A stretch of 64,000 nt of DNA from Planctomycetota bacterium. Its GTDB lineage: Bacteria; Planctomycetota; UBA1135; GCA-002686595. Made by a program: the position numbers and the translations under genes. Below the pieces are notes generated by a model. It was given only the letters and a program-made list of their open reading frames with translations, was not told the origin of the DNA and searched no databases. The first letter of the stretch is position 1. Each line of letters starts with the position of its first letter. Shown here in pieces: positions 43,881 through 53,114 of the stretch. The stretch spans positions 92,318 to 156,317 of the forward strand of contig JAEUIA010000064.1 of the NCBI GenBank assembly GCA_016795245.1, written 5' to 3'.

Positions 43881-44042
43881 GGATTTCGCGGAGAGAGTCG
43901 CGCAGAGGATCTATCGGTTCGATCGTCGTTCGTCCGCGATAACGGAAGTCGGGAGCCCCCTCCAGCGGTCGCGAAATGGGACCCTGGCCCCACAATCGGC
44001 CACCAAGATAGGCCAGGGAACTAGGCGGCGCCATCAAGTTCA

Positions 44043-44063
44043 CCCCGAACACGCAATTCGGGG
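44043..44063. terminator. Hairpin after the oxidase operon
   Basis: CCCCGAA (44043-44049) and TTCGGGG (44057-44063) pair around a seven-base loop, 42 bases beyond the last oxidase gene on the minus strand. A T-rich tail is absent, so intrinsic termination is not certain. Confidence 0.4.
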
Positions 44064-44104
44064 CGAACCCTTACCGGGGGTGCCTGCTCGGGCTCACGTG
44101 ACCG

Positions 44105-44404
44105 TCAGAGCCAGGTGCGGCTCGTGTAGTCCGCCATGGTGATCACGACCATGATGATGAACCAAAGGAAGCCCGCCATGACGAACAGCCAGGTGAGCTT
44201 CGTCGAGTACTTCACGTGCATGAAGTAGAGGATCACGAAGGCGGCCTTCGTCACCGCGATCGCGAGCGCGATCGGCATGTTCAAGGCACCGAGGTCCTTG
44301 GTCGCCGACCAGACGGTGATCAGCGTCCCGAAGACGAGCACGGTGAAGACGCCCCAGTAGACCCGGAGCGGCAAGACGTGAGGTGTGTGCGTGTGCGTGC
44401 TCAT
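44105..44404 (-). CDS. ctaF: Cytochrome c oxidase subunit IV family protein
   Basis: A 99-aa membrane protein with three hydrophobic segments: YWGVFTVLVFGTLITVW, NMPIALAIAVTKAAFVILYFMHV and LTWLFVMAGFLWFIIMVVITM. This is the small subunit IV (CtaF/CyoD-like) of caa3-type oxidases. The His-rich N-terminus (MSTHTHTPH) is common in it. It stabilises the core and has no cofactor. The frame is open upstream inside ctaE but in a different reading phase from that gene; the ATG at 44404 gives the family length. It is the last gene of the respiratory operon. Confidence 0.88.
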   Translation of the reverse strand: MSTHTHTPHVLPLRVYWGVFTVLVFGTLITVWSATKDLGALNMPIALAIAVTKAAFVILYFMHVKYSTKLTWLFVMAGFLWFIIMVVITMADYTSRTWL

Positions 44405-44412
44405 GACGGCTC

Positions 44413-45108
44413 TCAGTGACCCAACCCGGTGGTGTGTGCACCGAGCAGATAGAGCATGGGGAACAGGAAGATCCAGACGAGGTCGACGAAGTGCCAGTAC
44501 AGGCCCGAGATCTCGATGCCGACGTAGCGCTGCGGAGTGAAGTGACCCTTGCGCGCCTTGAGGAACACCCAGGTCATGATCCCGAGGCCCACGACCATGT
44601 GGAAGGCGTGCAGGCCGGTCATCGCGAAGTAGATCGAGAAGAAGATGCGCGCTTGCGGGCCCCAGGCGCCGAACGCCTCGACGTCGAACGACGGGCCGGG
44701 CATCAGGTGGTGCTCCCACTTCGACATGTACTCGAAGTATTTGACGACGAGGAAGACCGCGCCAAGGATCATCGTGAACACGATGTTCCACAGCATCACG
44801 CCGCGCTTGGCGGTCTGGGCGCCGCGGATCGCCATCGCCATCGTGAGACTCGAGACGATCAGGACGAGCGTGTTGAGGCCGCCCAGCTTCCAGTCGAGCT
44901 TCGAGCTCGCGAGCATGAACGCCTCGGGATACATGTTCCGGTACACCACATAGGCCGTGAACAACGCACCGAAGAACATCACTTCGGTGATCAGGAACGT
45001 CCACATGCCCAGCTTCTCGGCCTCCTCCTGTTGGTGGAGGTCGATGAAGTGGTGCGCGGTGGGGGGCGGGACCCCCGCGGGCAGTACGTGGTCAGACAAT
45101 GGGGTCAT
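44413..45108 (-). CDS. ctaE: Cytochrome c oxidase subunit III
   Basis: Membrane protein of 231 aa with the seven- or five-helix pattern of heme-copper oxidase subunit III. It begins [34 protein letters not shown], contains [33 protein letters not shown], and ends [24 protein letters not shown]. The conserved Glu in the first segments and WHFVDLVW are as usual. The ATG was set so that AAGG lies just before it; the first 17 bases overlap the end of ctaD. It carries no redox centre but supports proton uptake and stability of the oxidase. Confidence 0.94.
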   Translation of the reverse strand: MTPLSDHVLPAGVPPPTAHHFIDLHQQEEAEKLGMWTFLITEVMFFGALFTAYVVYRNMYPEAFMLASSKLDWKLGGLNTLVLIVSSLTMAMAIRGAQTAKRGVMLWNIVFTMILGAVFLVVKYFEYMSKWEHHLMPGPSFDVEAFGAWGPQARIFFSIYFAMTGLHAFHMVVGLGIMTWVFLKARKGHFTPQRYVGIEISGLYWHFVDLVWIFLFPMLYLLGAHTTGLGH

Positions 45109-46804
45109 CCTTGTAGTGCGGATTGGGGTTCTGATGTCCCGGTCCGACGGTGATCGTCGGTTCACTGCCGTAGGCGTAGGCTTCTTCCGTCACGACGGGA
45201 ATCGACTCGAAGTTGTGCGTGATCGGCGGTGACGGAATGGTCCATTCGAGACCCTTCGCGCCCCACGGATTCGCGGAGGCCTTCTTGCCCCACTTCAGCG
45301 ACCACAGGAGGTAGAAGACCGGGAGCATGTAGCCGACCGCGAGTACCGAAGCGCCGGCCGACGACAAGATGTTCAGCAGTTGGAACTCGGGCGGATAGAC
45401 GTGGTAGCGCCGCGGCATCCCCATGTAGCCCAGGAGGAATTGCGGGAAGAACGTCAGGTTGAATCCGATGAAGATCGTGACGGCCGCGAACTTGGCGATG
45501 AACTCCGGGTACATGCGCCCGAACATCTTCGGCCACCAGAAGTGCAGGCCGCCCATGTAGGCCATGAGCATTCCGCCGACCATGACGTAGTGGAAGTGCG
45601 CGACGACGAAGTACGTGTCGGTCAAGTGCACGTCCACCGACATGATCGCGAGGAACACGCCGGTGAGTCCACCGATCGTGAACAGTCCGATGAAGCCGAC
45701 CGCGTACATCATCGGCGTCGTCAGCTCGATCGTGCCCTTGTAGAACGTGGCGGTCCAGTTGAAAACCTTCACCGCCGACGGCACGGCGACGAGCATCGAT
45801 ATGACCGAGAACACGATGCCCGCGTACGCCGACTGGCTGCTGACGAACAGGTGGTGGCCCCACACGAGGAAGCCGAGCACCGCGATCGCGAGCGTCGAGA
45901 AGGCGATGAAGCTGTACCCGAACACGCGCTTCTTCGAGAAGCACGAGATGATCTCGCTGATCACGCCCATGCCCGGCAAGATCATGATGTAGACGGCGGG
46001 GTGGCTGTAGAACCAGAACAGGTGCTGGAACAGCACCGGGTCGCCGCCCAAGGTCGGGTCGAAGATGCCGATGTGGAACAGGCGCTCGAGACCGACGAGC
46101 AGGATCGTCGTGGCGAGCACCGGTGTTCCGAGCACCATGATCAGGCTGGTCGCGTACTGCGCCCACACGAAGAGCGGCAGCTTGAACCACGTGAGTCCGG
46201 GCGCGCGCATCTTGTGCACGGTGACGATGAAGTTCAGGCCCGTGAGGATCGAACTGAAGCCCGTGATGAACACGCCGATCGCCATCGGGACGACGTGCGT
46301 GTTGGCGTAGGTCGAGCTGTAGGGCGTGTAGAACGTCCAGCCCGTGTCGACGCCGCCGGTGAGGGCGACGTAGAGCGTCGCGGCGCCGCCGACGACGTAG
46401 ATGTACCAGGACAGGAGGTTGATCTTCGGGAAGGCCAGGTCCTTCGCGCCGATCATGATCGGCATCAAGAAGTTGCCGAGCACCGCCGGGATCGAGGGCA
46501 CGAGGAAGAAGAAGATCATCACCAGGCCGTGCATGGTGAAGAGCTTGTTGTACGTGTCGCTCTGGAGCATGTCGCCCTTGGGCGTGGCCAGCTCCAGGCG
46601 CATCAACGTGGCGAACACGCCCCCGATCGCGAAGAAGAACGAGATCGAGACCAGGTAGAGGATCGCGATCCGCTTGTGGTCGATCGTGAAGAGCCAGCTC
46701 TTCCAGCCGTACCCGTTGTTCAGGTACGTGGATGTTTCGCGGCCGCTGTCCGGCTCGACGCGATGCGGATCCTGGTGAGCTGCGGGACTGATCGTGTTGC
46801 TCAT
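45092..46804 (-). CDS. ctaD: Cytochrome c oxidase subunit I
   Basis: The 570-aa catalytic subunit of an A-type heme-copper oxidase. Twelve membrane helices carry the heme ligands ([17 protein letters not shown] and [20 protein letters not shown]), the copper-B His and crosslinked Tyr region ([23 protein letters not shown]), and the segment [17 protein letters not shown]. It reduces oxygen to water and pumps protons across the cytoplasmic membrane. The start overlaps the ctaC stop (ATGA), and the end overlaps ctaE. Sequence and gene order (C-D-E-F) fit a caa3 oxidase. Confidence 0.97.
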   Translation of the reverse strand: MSNTISPAAHQDPHRVEPDSGRETSTYLNNGYGWKSWLFTIDHKRIAILYLVSISFFFAIGGVFATLMRLELATPKGDMLQSDTYNKLFTMHGLVMIFFFLVPSIPAVLGNFLMPIMIGAKDLAFPKINLLSWYIYVVGGAATLYVALTGGVDTGWTFYTPYSSTYANTHVVPMAIGVFITGFSSILTGLNFIVTVHKMRAPGLTWFKLPLFVWAQYATSLIMVLGTPVLATTILLVGLERLFHIGIFDPTLGGDPVLFQHLFWFYSHPAVYIMILPGMGVISEIISCFSKKRVFGYSFIAFSTLAIAVLGFLVWGHHLFVSSQSAYAGIVFSVISMLVAVPSAVKVFNWTATFYKGTIELTTPMMYAVGFIGLFTIGGLTGVFLAIMSVDVHLTDTYFVVAHFHYVMVGGMLMAYMGGLHFWWPKMFGRMYPEFIAKFAAVTIFIGFNLTFFPQFLLGYMGMPRRYHVYPPEFQLLNILSSAGASVLAVGYMLPVFYLLWSLKWGKKASANPWGAKGLEWTIPSPPITHNFESIPVVTEEAYAYGSEPTITVGPGHQNPNPHYKDDPIV

Positions 46805-47796
46805 TTCTTGGCTCCGCCGTCCGCGGCTCCGCTGTTCTCTTCGCTGCCCTTGAGGGACTTGATGTACGACGCGAGTTGGATGATCTGCTCCTCGCTGAGC
46901 TGGCCTTCGTAGGTCGGCATGACCGGCTCGAAGCCGGCGACGACCTTGGCCAGCGGGCGCATGATCGACTCGCGGATGTAGGAATCGTCGACCGTGACCT
47001 TGCCGCCGTCCTTGAGCGCGACTTCCTTGCCGTAGATACCGGCGAGCAGCGGTCCGCGCGCGGGCGCGCCGTCGATGGTCGTGGTCTTGTCGCTGACCGG
47101 GTGGCAGCTCACGCAGCGCATACCCTCGAACAGCTTCTTGCCGGTCTCTTCGGGCGATTCACCCGCGACGACACCGGCGAGCCAGTTCTGGTAATCGTCC
47201 TGCGTCATGACCGTCACGGTGCCGACCATCTGCGAGTGTTTGGTGCCGCAGTACTCGGCGCAGAAGATGTGGTAGGTGCCGAGCTTCGTCGCTTCGAACC
47301 ACTGTTGGGTGTAGCGACCGGGAACGACGTCCTTCTTCGTGCGGAAAGCCGGGATGAAGAAGCTGTGGATCACGTCCTCGGACGTCTGCGTCAACCGAAT
47401 GGCCTTGTTGACCGGGATGTGCAGCGTATTGATCTCGCGCTGGCCGGTCGGGTGCTGGACCTTCCACATCCACTGCTTGCCGACGACGTAGAAGTCCATC
47501 ACGTCCGCGGGCGGACGCATCAGTTGCACGTACACGGCTGTGCCCCAGCCGAAGAGGCCCATCAAGATCACGAGCGGGATGCCGGACCACAAGAGCTCGA
47601 GTTGCGTCGAGCCTTCGATCTGGGTCGCGACACGCCCGTCGTTCTTCTTTCTGAACCAGACGACGAACGTCACGACGGCCGCAAAGATCAAGACCGTCAT
47701 GACGACGGTGAGCGCGACCAGGAACCACCAGACCAGGTCGATCTGGAAGCCCATCTTCGAGGCGTTATCGGGGAGTAGGGGGAAGTCGTTCCACAT
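46801..47796 (-). CDS. ctaC: Cytochrome c oxidase subunit II with C-terminal cytochrome c
   Basis: A 331-aa subunit II anchored by two membrane helices (about residues 20-45 and 70-92). The CuA site is CAEYC (179-183) followed by His187 and Met190. The C-terminal 110 residues form a cytochrome c domain with the heme site CVSCH (228-232) and a later Met in VMPTYEGQL. This fusion defines caa3 oxidases, so no separate soluble cytochrome is needed between the complexes. A Ser/Gly/Lys tail ends the protein. The start at ATG 47796 has no leader-type signal but a normal transmembrane start. Confidence 0.96.
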   Translation of the reverse strand: MWNDFPLLPDNASKMGFQIDLVWWFLVALTVVMTVLIFAAVVTFVVWFRKKNDGRVATQIEGSTQLELLWSGIPLVILMGLFGWGTAVYVQLMRPPADVMDFYVVGKQWMWKVQHPTGQREINTLHIPVNKAIRLTQTSEDVIHSFFIPAFRTKKDVVPGRYTQQWFEATKLGTYHIFCAEYCGTKHSQMVGTVTVMTQDDYQNWLAGVVAGESPEETGKKLFEGMRCVSCHPVSDKTTTIDGAPARGPLLAGIYGKEVALKDGGKVTVDDSYIRESIMRPLAKVVAGFEPVMPTYEGQLSEEQIIQLASYIKSLKGSEENSGAADGGAKK

Positions 47797-47805
47797 GGCT
47801 TGGGC

Positions 47806-48672
47806 TCAGGACGCGGCCGCAGCGCGCGTGAGGCGTCGTTCGCGGCGTACCATCACGAACATGTAGCTGCCCATCCCGACGACCGTGAGGACGCAGAAGA
47901 GGCGGATAAAGTTCGAGATGAAGATGCCGTACTTCCCCGTCGTGGGGTCGTAGTGGTAGCAAAGCAGCAGCACGCGATCGGTCAGGGAGCCGATCGCGCC
48001 GCCGGAAGCTTCGATGAGGGAATAGCGCAGATCGCGCGGTTGGAATTCGACGTCGAAGAAGTAGCGCGACACGCGACCCTTGGGCGTCAAGACGACGAGC
48101 CCGCCGGCGTGCGCGTACTGTTCGATCTCGGGGTCCCACATGAAGCGGAACCCGGTCGCCTGGGCCAGAGCGGCGATCGAGGGCTCGTCGCCGGTCAAGA
48201 AGTGCCACGCCGGAGCCGCTTCGGGACGACCGAGCAGGTCGATGTAGTTGGCCTTCTTCTTGGCTGCGAGTTCGGGCGCTTCACGGTGGTTGATGCTGAC
48301 CGTCAGGATCTCGAAATCCTTGCCGGGCTCCAACCCCAGCGCGCGCAGAGCGCGCACGAAGCCGTTCAAGACTTGCGTGCACAGCATCGGGCACTCGTAG
48401 TAGACGAACAGGAGCACGACGGGCTTCTTGCTGTCTTCCGACATGTACGACGACAGGCGCACTGCGGCGCCGGTCTCGTCGCGGAATTGCAGGTCGAGCG
48501 GGACCTGGTTGTCGAGCAGCTGGTCGAAGCCGACCTTCTTGGGCACTTCGGACACCAGCTGCGCGCGCGCCTCACCCGACAACGCCAGCGCCAACCCGCA
48601 CGCGGCGAGCGCGGAGGCCGCGGTTCGCCGCAGTGTGCGCCAGAAGCGCGTGCGTGTGTAGGTGGGGTTCAC
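47806..48672 (-). CDS. SCO1/SenC-like copper chaperone
   Basis: A 288-aa exported protein. An N-terminal Arg-rich signal segment (cleavage near EARAQ) is followed by a thioredoxin-like domain with the copper-binding CPMLC (Cys94 and Cys98) and the His188 ligand in QYAHAGGLVVL. It would insert copper into the CuA site of the adjacent subunit II. The last membrane segment (FIRLFCVLTVVGMGSYMFVMV) gives a C-terminal anchor, which is not universal in the family. It lies between the alternative complex III genes and the oxidase genes, ten bases upstream of ctaC. Confidence 0.93.
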   Translation of the reverse strand: MNPTYTRTRFWRTLRRTAASALAACGLALALSGEARAQLVSEVPKKVGFDQLLDNQVPLDLQFRDETGAAVRLSSYMSEDSKKPVVLLFVYYECPMLCTQVLNGFVRALRALGLEPGKDFEILTVSINHREAPELAAKKKANYIDLLGRPEAAPAWHFLTGDEPSIAALAQATGFRFMWDPEIEQYAHAGGLVVLTPKGRVSRYFFDVEFQPRDLRYSLIEASGGAIGSLTDRVLLLCYHYDPTTGKYGIFISNFIRLFCVLTVVGMGSYMFVMVRRERRLTRAAAAS

Positions 48673-48693
48673 GGTGTGCCGGGTGGTCTGGGG

Positions 48694-49152
48694 TCAGTTG
48701 CGCGACTTCGCGGTGGGGAAGCCCTGCTTGAGCTTCATCTCCATCGCGCGCTCGATCGGAATGCGCACGAGGCCGATCTGCTCATCGATGTACTGGTAGG
48801 ACTGGAGCTCGGCCTTCCACTCCGCGTTCCACTGCTTGAACATCTTGCGGTTGAAGTACGGCTCCTTGGTCTCGTCGCTCGTCTCTCCGAACACGCCTTT
48901 CGTGATGCCGCGCTGGGCTTCGAGGCGCGGTTCGGGCGGGATCTGGCGCTCCGCGGCGAGCGGGTGAAGCGCGACGTCCGCGTTCGGAACCGGCATCTGC
49001 ATGTAGAGCTGAATCAGTCCGTACATCGCGACCAGCACGAGCGCCGTCGCGAGGAAGAGCCAGAACAGGAACTTGATGATCGGGCCGAAGTGCGCATCGG
49101 TCGGCTCGTAGCCGCCGTGACCGCCTCCGCCGTGTGTGTGTTGGTGGGACAT
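48694..49152 (-). CDS. Single-pass membrane protein of the ACIII operon
   Basis: A 152-aa protein with a His/Gly-rich N-terminus (MSHQHTHGGGGHGGYEP), one membrane helix (FLFWLFLATALVLVAMYGLIQLY) and a charged exported domain. Its sequence is not one I can match. In alternative complex III operons a small protein often sits after actF, and this may be a minor subunit or an assembly factor such as ActG-type proteins. It is on the same strand, 22 bases upstream of the SCO gene. Function unknown. Confidence 0.75.
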   Translation of the reverse strand: MSHQHTHGGGGHGGYEPTDAHFGPIIKFLFWLFLATALVLVAMYGLIQLYMQMPVPNADVALHPLAAERQIPPEPRLEAQRGITKGVFGETSDETKEPYFNRKMFKQWNAEWKAELQSYQYIDEQIGLVRIPIERAMEMKLKQGFPTAKSRN

Positions 49153-49176
49153 GTGGTGCGTGCCTCGTGCTCCCGA

Positions 49177-50409
49177 TCAGTGGTGAGCGCCGCCGAGCGC
49201 GGCCTCGAGTTGCAGTTCCTGGCGCGGCGAAGTGAGCGGATGAGCCTTCAGGCGGCCGATGAAGTACCAGACCCAGATGCCAGTCAGCGCGACGGGCGCG
49301 GCGAAATCGAGCCAGTGCACGGACAAGCCGTCGGGTTGGAACGGCGGGGCGACCTGCCAGTACACGTCGACGAAGCGCATCACGATCAGGAGTGCCGCGA
49401 CGAAGGGCACGAACGATGCGTCCTTCTTGATGCGGCGCATGAGCAGCAGGAAGAACGGCAGCGCGAAGTGCAGGACGAGCAGACCGATGGCGATCGCCTG
49501 CCAGCCGTGGCTCGTGCGCAGCACGTACCAGGGCGCTTCTTCCTTCAAGTTCGCCGACCAGATGATCAGGAACTGCGAGAAGCTCGTGTAGGCCCACAGC
49601 ATGACGGTCGCGAACATCAGCGTCGCGAGATCCGCGAACAGGTTCGGCTTGGCGAAGTGCTTGAAGGGCTCGAGGTGCTTGACGCGCGACAGGAAGATGA
49701 TCGCGAACGCGAGCGTCGAGAGACCCTGGCCGACGATGAAGATCACGCCGTACATGGTCGAGAACCACAGCGGCTGCACGGACATCGCCCAGTCGAAGGC
49801 GGCGAAAGTCATCGTCAGGAAGAAGAACAGGAAGCCCGGGCCCGAGATCAGGCGCGTCATGCCGTCGGCCTTCGCGTCGCCGGTCTCGTCGTACTTCTTG
49901 GCGTTCTTCAGGATCCAGAAGCCGGTGATGATCCACGACAGGAAGTAGAACGCGGCGCGCCCGACCATGAACGGTCCGCTGAGCCACAGTTCCTTCTCGG
50001 GGCTGAATACCTTGCGGTTTGCCTCGGCGAACGCGTGGTCCGTGCCCGGGTACAGCCACCACGAGCCCGCGCCGTGTCCGTCGCCGCCGGCGGCTGCTTC
50101 AGGATGCGTGAGCATCGCGTAGGCGAGCGGGAGGAACAGCAACACCATGAACGGGATCGTGCGGATGCCCGCTTGGAAGATGCGCCGTGCGCCGAGGCCC
50201 CAGAAGCCGCCGGTCAGGTAGTTGATCATCGTCATCCCGAGGCTGCCGAGGGCGAACCCGAGCGGGATGAAGAAGGCGAACAGGTACGACTGGAAGAACT
50301 GATGCGGGTTCTGCGTGAACCCGATGACCAGTCCGATCAGGCCGGCTACGCCGACGAACAGCGCGAGGCGCTGCATCCCGTCGAGCTTGGCACGTGTTTG
50401 GTCGTTCAT
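49177..50409 (-). CDS. actF: Alternative complex III subunit ActF
   Basis: A 410-aa multi-pass membrane protein related to ActC and NrfD. About ten helices are visible, starting GMQRLALFVGVAGLIGLVIGFTQNPHQFFQSYLFAFFIPLGFALGSLGMTMINYLTGGFWG. The loop RVKHLEPFKHFAKPNLFADLATLMFATVMLWAYTSFSQFLIIWSANLKEEAPWY is typical. It is the second quinone-binding-type subunit of quinol:cytochrome c oxidoreductase. The start ATG follows the actE gene by 37 bases. Confidence 0.94.
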   Translation of the reverse strand: MNDQTRAKLDGMQRLALFVGVAGLIGLVIGFTQNPHQFFQSYLFAFFIPLGFALGSLGMTMINYLTGGFWGLGARRIFQAGIRTIPFMVLLFLPLAYAMLTHPEAAAGGDGHGAGSWWLYPGTDHAFAEANRKVFSPEKELWLSGPFMVGRAAFYFLSWIITGFWILKNAKKYDETGDAKADGMTRLISGPGFLFFFLTMTFAAFDWAMSVQPLWFSTMYGVIFIVGQGLSTLAFAIIFLSRVKHLEPFKHFAKPNLFADLATLMFATVMLWAYTSFSQFLIIWSANLKEEAPWYVLRTSHGWQAIAIGLLVLHFALPFFLLLMRRIKKDASFVPFVAALLIVMRFVDVYWQVAPPFQPDGLSVHWLDFAAPVALTGIWVWYFIGRLKAHPLTSPRQELQLEAALGGAHH

Positions 50410-50446
50410 GGATCTAGTGTTTCTTCGGCTCCGTGGGGTCGGCCGG

Positions 50447-51046
50447 CTACTTGGGCTTCGTGGCGGCGGTCAACTTCGCGCGTTCCTCGGGGGTCAAGTC
50501 CGAAGCCTTCGTGTTCTGGCTCAACTGCAACGTCTGCACGTAGGCGGTGATCGCCCAGCGGTCCTCGACGTTGATGCGGTCGGCGTAGTCGTACATCGCG
50601 CCGAACCCATTCGTCAGCACGTCGAAGAAGTAGCCCGGGGGCGACTGCTGCAGACGCTCGATGTGATAGCTCGGCGGGCGCTTCATGCCGCGCTGCACGA
50701 TGACGCCGTTGCCGTCGCCTTGCGGGCTGTGGCACGGCTGGCAATAGATCGCGTAACGGGCGCGGCCGCGCTGCAGGATCTCGGCGGTGATTTCGAACGG
50801 ATACGTCTCGGCGAACTTGCCGTCGATGCGACCGCGGTAGAGGTGGTCGTCTTCGTTGAGGTGTCCGCGCGCGACCGTATTCGGAACAGCCTTGCGGTTG
50901 TTGCGACCGTCGGCGAAGAACGCCGAGGCGCCGTCGGCCTTGTACTTGGGCTGATCGTGCATGTCTTGTCGGCACGCGGTCGTGAAGACCAGCGCCGACG
51001 CCAGCACGAGAGCCTGTGAGAGCCGGGAGTGGAGGATGGGCTTCAT
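50447..51046 (-). CDS. actE: Alternative complex III monoheme cytochrome c lipoprotein ActE
   Basis: A 199-aa lipoprotein cytochrome. The signal peptide ends in the lipobox TTAC (Cys25), the heme site is CQPCH in RARYAIYCQPCHSPQG, and an axial Met-bearing segment (GMKRPPSYHIERLQQSPPGYFFDVLTNGFGAMYDYADRI) follows. It receives electrons from ActA/ActB and passes them to the oxidase. The ATG overlaps the actD stop by one base (TGATG). The frame stays open upstream, but that part is actD in another phase. Confidence 0.94.
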   Translation of the reverse strand: MKPILHSRLSQALVLASALVFTTACRQDMHDQPKYKADGASAFFADGRNNRKAVPNTVARGHLNEDDHLYRGRIDGKFAETYPFEITAEILQRGRARYAIYCQPCHSPQGDGNGVIVQRGMKRPPSYHIERLQQSPPGYFFDVLTNGFGAMYDYADRINVEDRWAITAYVQTLQLSQNTKASDLTPEERAKLTAATKPK

Positions 51047-51594
51047 CAGTGCGGAACCTCGTCCACCGACAACGGCGCGAGGCGCGTCAAGAACTCGCGC
51101 GTCTTCACCATGTCGAACTTGGGATCGCTGGAGGCGATCAACAGGAAGAAGCGGCTGCGCGTGGCTTCGTCGAAGCGCGGCACGTTGAACACCGGGTGAT
51201 ACGGCTGCGGCAGGCCGTTCAAGGCGAGCATGCCGAACACCGCCGTAAGCGATGCGAACAGAATCGTCGTCTCGAACATCGGAACGACGAACGCCGGCCA
51301 GCTGTTGAACGGGCGACCGCCGATGTTGAGCGGATACTGCAACACCGAGACCCAGTAGCACAGGCTGAACCCGACGAGCATGCCGGTGATGCCGCCGACG
51401 AGCACCAGCAGCGCGACGTTGTTCTTGTACCCGAGCACTTCGGGCAAGCCGTGGACGGGCATCGGCGAGTAGCACTCCATCATCTGGAAGCCCTCGGCTC
51501 GCGCAGCCTTCGCGGCGGCGATCAAGGGCTCCGTGTCGGAGTACTCGGCCAGGTAGCCGTAGATCGGTTGGATGTTCTCTGATGCGGAACTCAT
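51046..51594 (-). CDS. actD: Alternative complex III subunit ActD (DUF3341)
   Basis: A 182-aa membrane protein with the DUF3341 pattern. It has an N-terminal cytoplasmic domain (IYGYLAEYSDTEPLIAAAKAARAEGFQMMECYSPMPVHGLPEVLG), then two membrane helices (VALLVLVGGITGMLVGFSLCYW and FVVPMFETTILFASLTAVFGMLAL), then a soluble end with PRFDEATRSRFFLLIASSDPKFD. It packs against ActC. The ATG with AGGGTG upstream was chosen over a longer frame beginning in the actC gene. The stop overlaps the actE start. Confidence 0.93.
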   Translation of the reverse strand: MSSASENIQPIYGYLAEYSDTEPLIAAAKAARAEGFQMMECYSPMPVHGLPEVLGYKNNVALLVLVGGITGMLVGFSLCYWVSVLQYPLNIGGRPFNSWPAFVVPMFETTILFASLTAVFGMLALNGLPQPYHPVFNVPRFDEATRSRFFLLIASSDPKFDMVKTREFLTRLAPLSVDEVPH

Positions 51595-51616
51595 GTGTTC
51601 ACCCTGCCCTGAAGGG

Positions 51617-53065
51617 TCAGTGGCTGCCTGCTCCCGCGGTGTGCGCATCCGGTCCATGTGAACCAGGCTTCTTGCCGTGCGACGGACCACCGGACTTACC
51701 GGTCACGCCCGAGCGCGGAACGAGCAGCTTCACTTCGAAGATCGCGATCATCGGCAGGAGCCGGATGAAGTGCATGAACATGAAGAGGAAGAAGCCGATG
51801 GTGCCGATGTACATGCCCCAGTCCCAGATGGTGGGTGAGTACATGCCCCAGCTCGACGGCAGGAAGTCGCGGTGCAGGCTCTGCACGATGATGACGAAGC
51901 GCTCGAGCCACATGCCGATGTTCACCGACATCGACACGAAGAACAGCATCCACACGTTGGTGCGGAACCTCTTGATCCAGAAGAGCTGCGGGATCGTGCA
52001 GTTGCACAGAATCAACGACCAGTACAGGTGGTTGTACGGACCGGACATCCGGTTCGTGATCATGTACGCCTCGTAGGGCGAACCCGAGTACCACGCGATG
52101 AAGAGTTCGAGCGCGTACCCGTAGGTGACGATCAGGCCCGTGGCGAGCAGCACCTTCGCCATGTTGTCGAGGTGCTTGTCGGTGATGAAATCCTTGAGCC
52201 CGTAGAACGCGCGGATCGGCAGCGCGAGAGTCAACACCATCGCGAAGCCGGCGAAGATGGCGCCCGCGACGAAGTACGGCGGGAACACGGTCGTGTGCCA
52301 GCCGGGGACCAACCCCGCGGCGAAGTCGAACGACACGACCGAGTGCACCGAGAGCACGAGCGGCGTGGACAAGCCCGCCAGGAGCAAAGACGCGGTCTCG
52401 TAGCGATCCCAGTGGCGTGCGGCACCGCGCCAACCCATCGCGAGCAGGCCGTACACGACCTTCGAGATCTTGTTCTTGGCGTGGTCGCGGAACGTCGCGA
52501 GGTCGGGGATCATCCCCATGTACCAGAAGAGCATCGAGACCGTGGCGTAGGTCGAAACTGCGAAGACGTCCCAGATCAGCGGCGAGCGGAACTGCGGCCA
52601 CATGCCCATCGTGTTCGGGTACGGCATCAGCCAGAACGCGAGCCACGGACGACCGGTGTGCAAGAGCGGGAACATACCCGCGCACATGACCGCGAAGATC
52701 GTCATGGCTTCGGCGAAGCGGTTGATCGACGTGCGCCACTCCTGGCGCAGCAACATGAGAACCGCGCTGATCAGCGTTCCGGCGTGGCCGATACCGATCC
52801 ACCACACGAAGTTGATGATGTCGAAGGCCCAGCCGACCGGGACGTTGTTACCCCAGATGCCGATACCGGTGAAGACGAGGTTGACGACCGTGACGCCGAG
52901 CATCAACACGCCCAGCGAGGCGATGCCGGTGACGGCCAGCCAACCGATGGGCGTCTTCTTCGGTTCGATCAGCGCGATCTCGCTGATCTTGTCGGTGATC
53001 GTCCCCAGCGTGTGACCGGGTCCGATCAATTCCGAGTGGTCGTCGTGGAGGGCTTTTTCGCTCAT
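51617..53065 (-). CDS. actC: Alternative complex III subunit ActC (NrfD-like)
   Basis: A 482-aa integral membrane protein with ten predicted helices of the NrfD/PsrC type, for example [45 protein letters not shown] sequence ([20 protein letters not shown]). It carries the presumed quinol site and is essential to complex III function. Short phrases such as [19 protein letters not shown] and [25 protein letters not shown] are family hallmarks. The start [10 protein letters not shown] lies 49 bases after the actB stop; a TTG eight codons earlier lacks support. It has a Gly/His-rich C-terminal tail. Confidence 0.95.
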   Translation of the reverse strand: MSEKALHDDHSELIGPGHTLGTITDKISEIALIEPKKTPIGWLAVTGIASLGVLMLGVTVVNLVFTGIGIWGNNVPVGWAFDIINFVWWIGIGHAGTLISAVLMLLRQEWRTSINRFAEAMTIFAVMCAGMFPLLHTGRPWLAFWLMPYPNTMGMWPQFRSPLIWDVFAVSTYATVSMLFWYMGMIPDLATFRDHAKNKISKVVYGLLAMGWRGAARHWDRYETASLLLAGLSTPLVLSVHSVVSFDFAAGLVPGWHTTVFPPYFVAGAIFAGFAMVLTLALPIRAFYGLKDFITDKHLDNMAKVLLATGLIVTYGYALELFIAWYSGSPYEAYMITNRMSGPYNHLYWSLILCNCTIPQLFWIKRFRTNVWMLFFVSMSVNIGMWLERFVIIVQSLHRDFLPSSWGMYSPTIWDWGMYIGTIGFFLFMFMHFIRLLPMIAIFEVKLLVPRSGVTGKSGGPSHGKKPGSHGPDAHTAGAGSH

Positions 53066-53114
53066 GGGGAGAGTTCGGTGCGTTTCCAACGCTCGCGCAA
53101 CCGGCGAGTCCGAA

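Noticed and set aside
47800..50550. A 916-codon open frame on the plus strand across the ACIII and oxidase genes
   Set aside because: It is antisense to well-supported genes, its product is dominated by Arg, Glu, Asp, His and Leu, and it has no domain. Such frames arise from codon bias in GC-rich DNA.
53065..53089. An earlier TTG start for actC
   Set aside because: No ribosome site precedes it and the added residues do not match the family; the ATG at 53065 gives the usual N-terminus.
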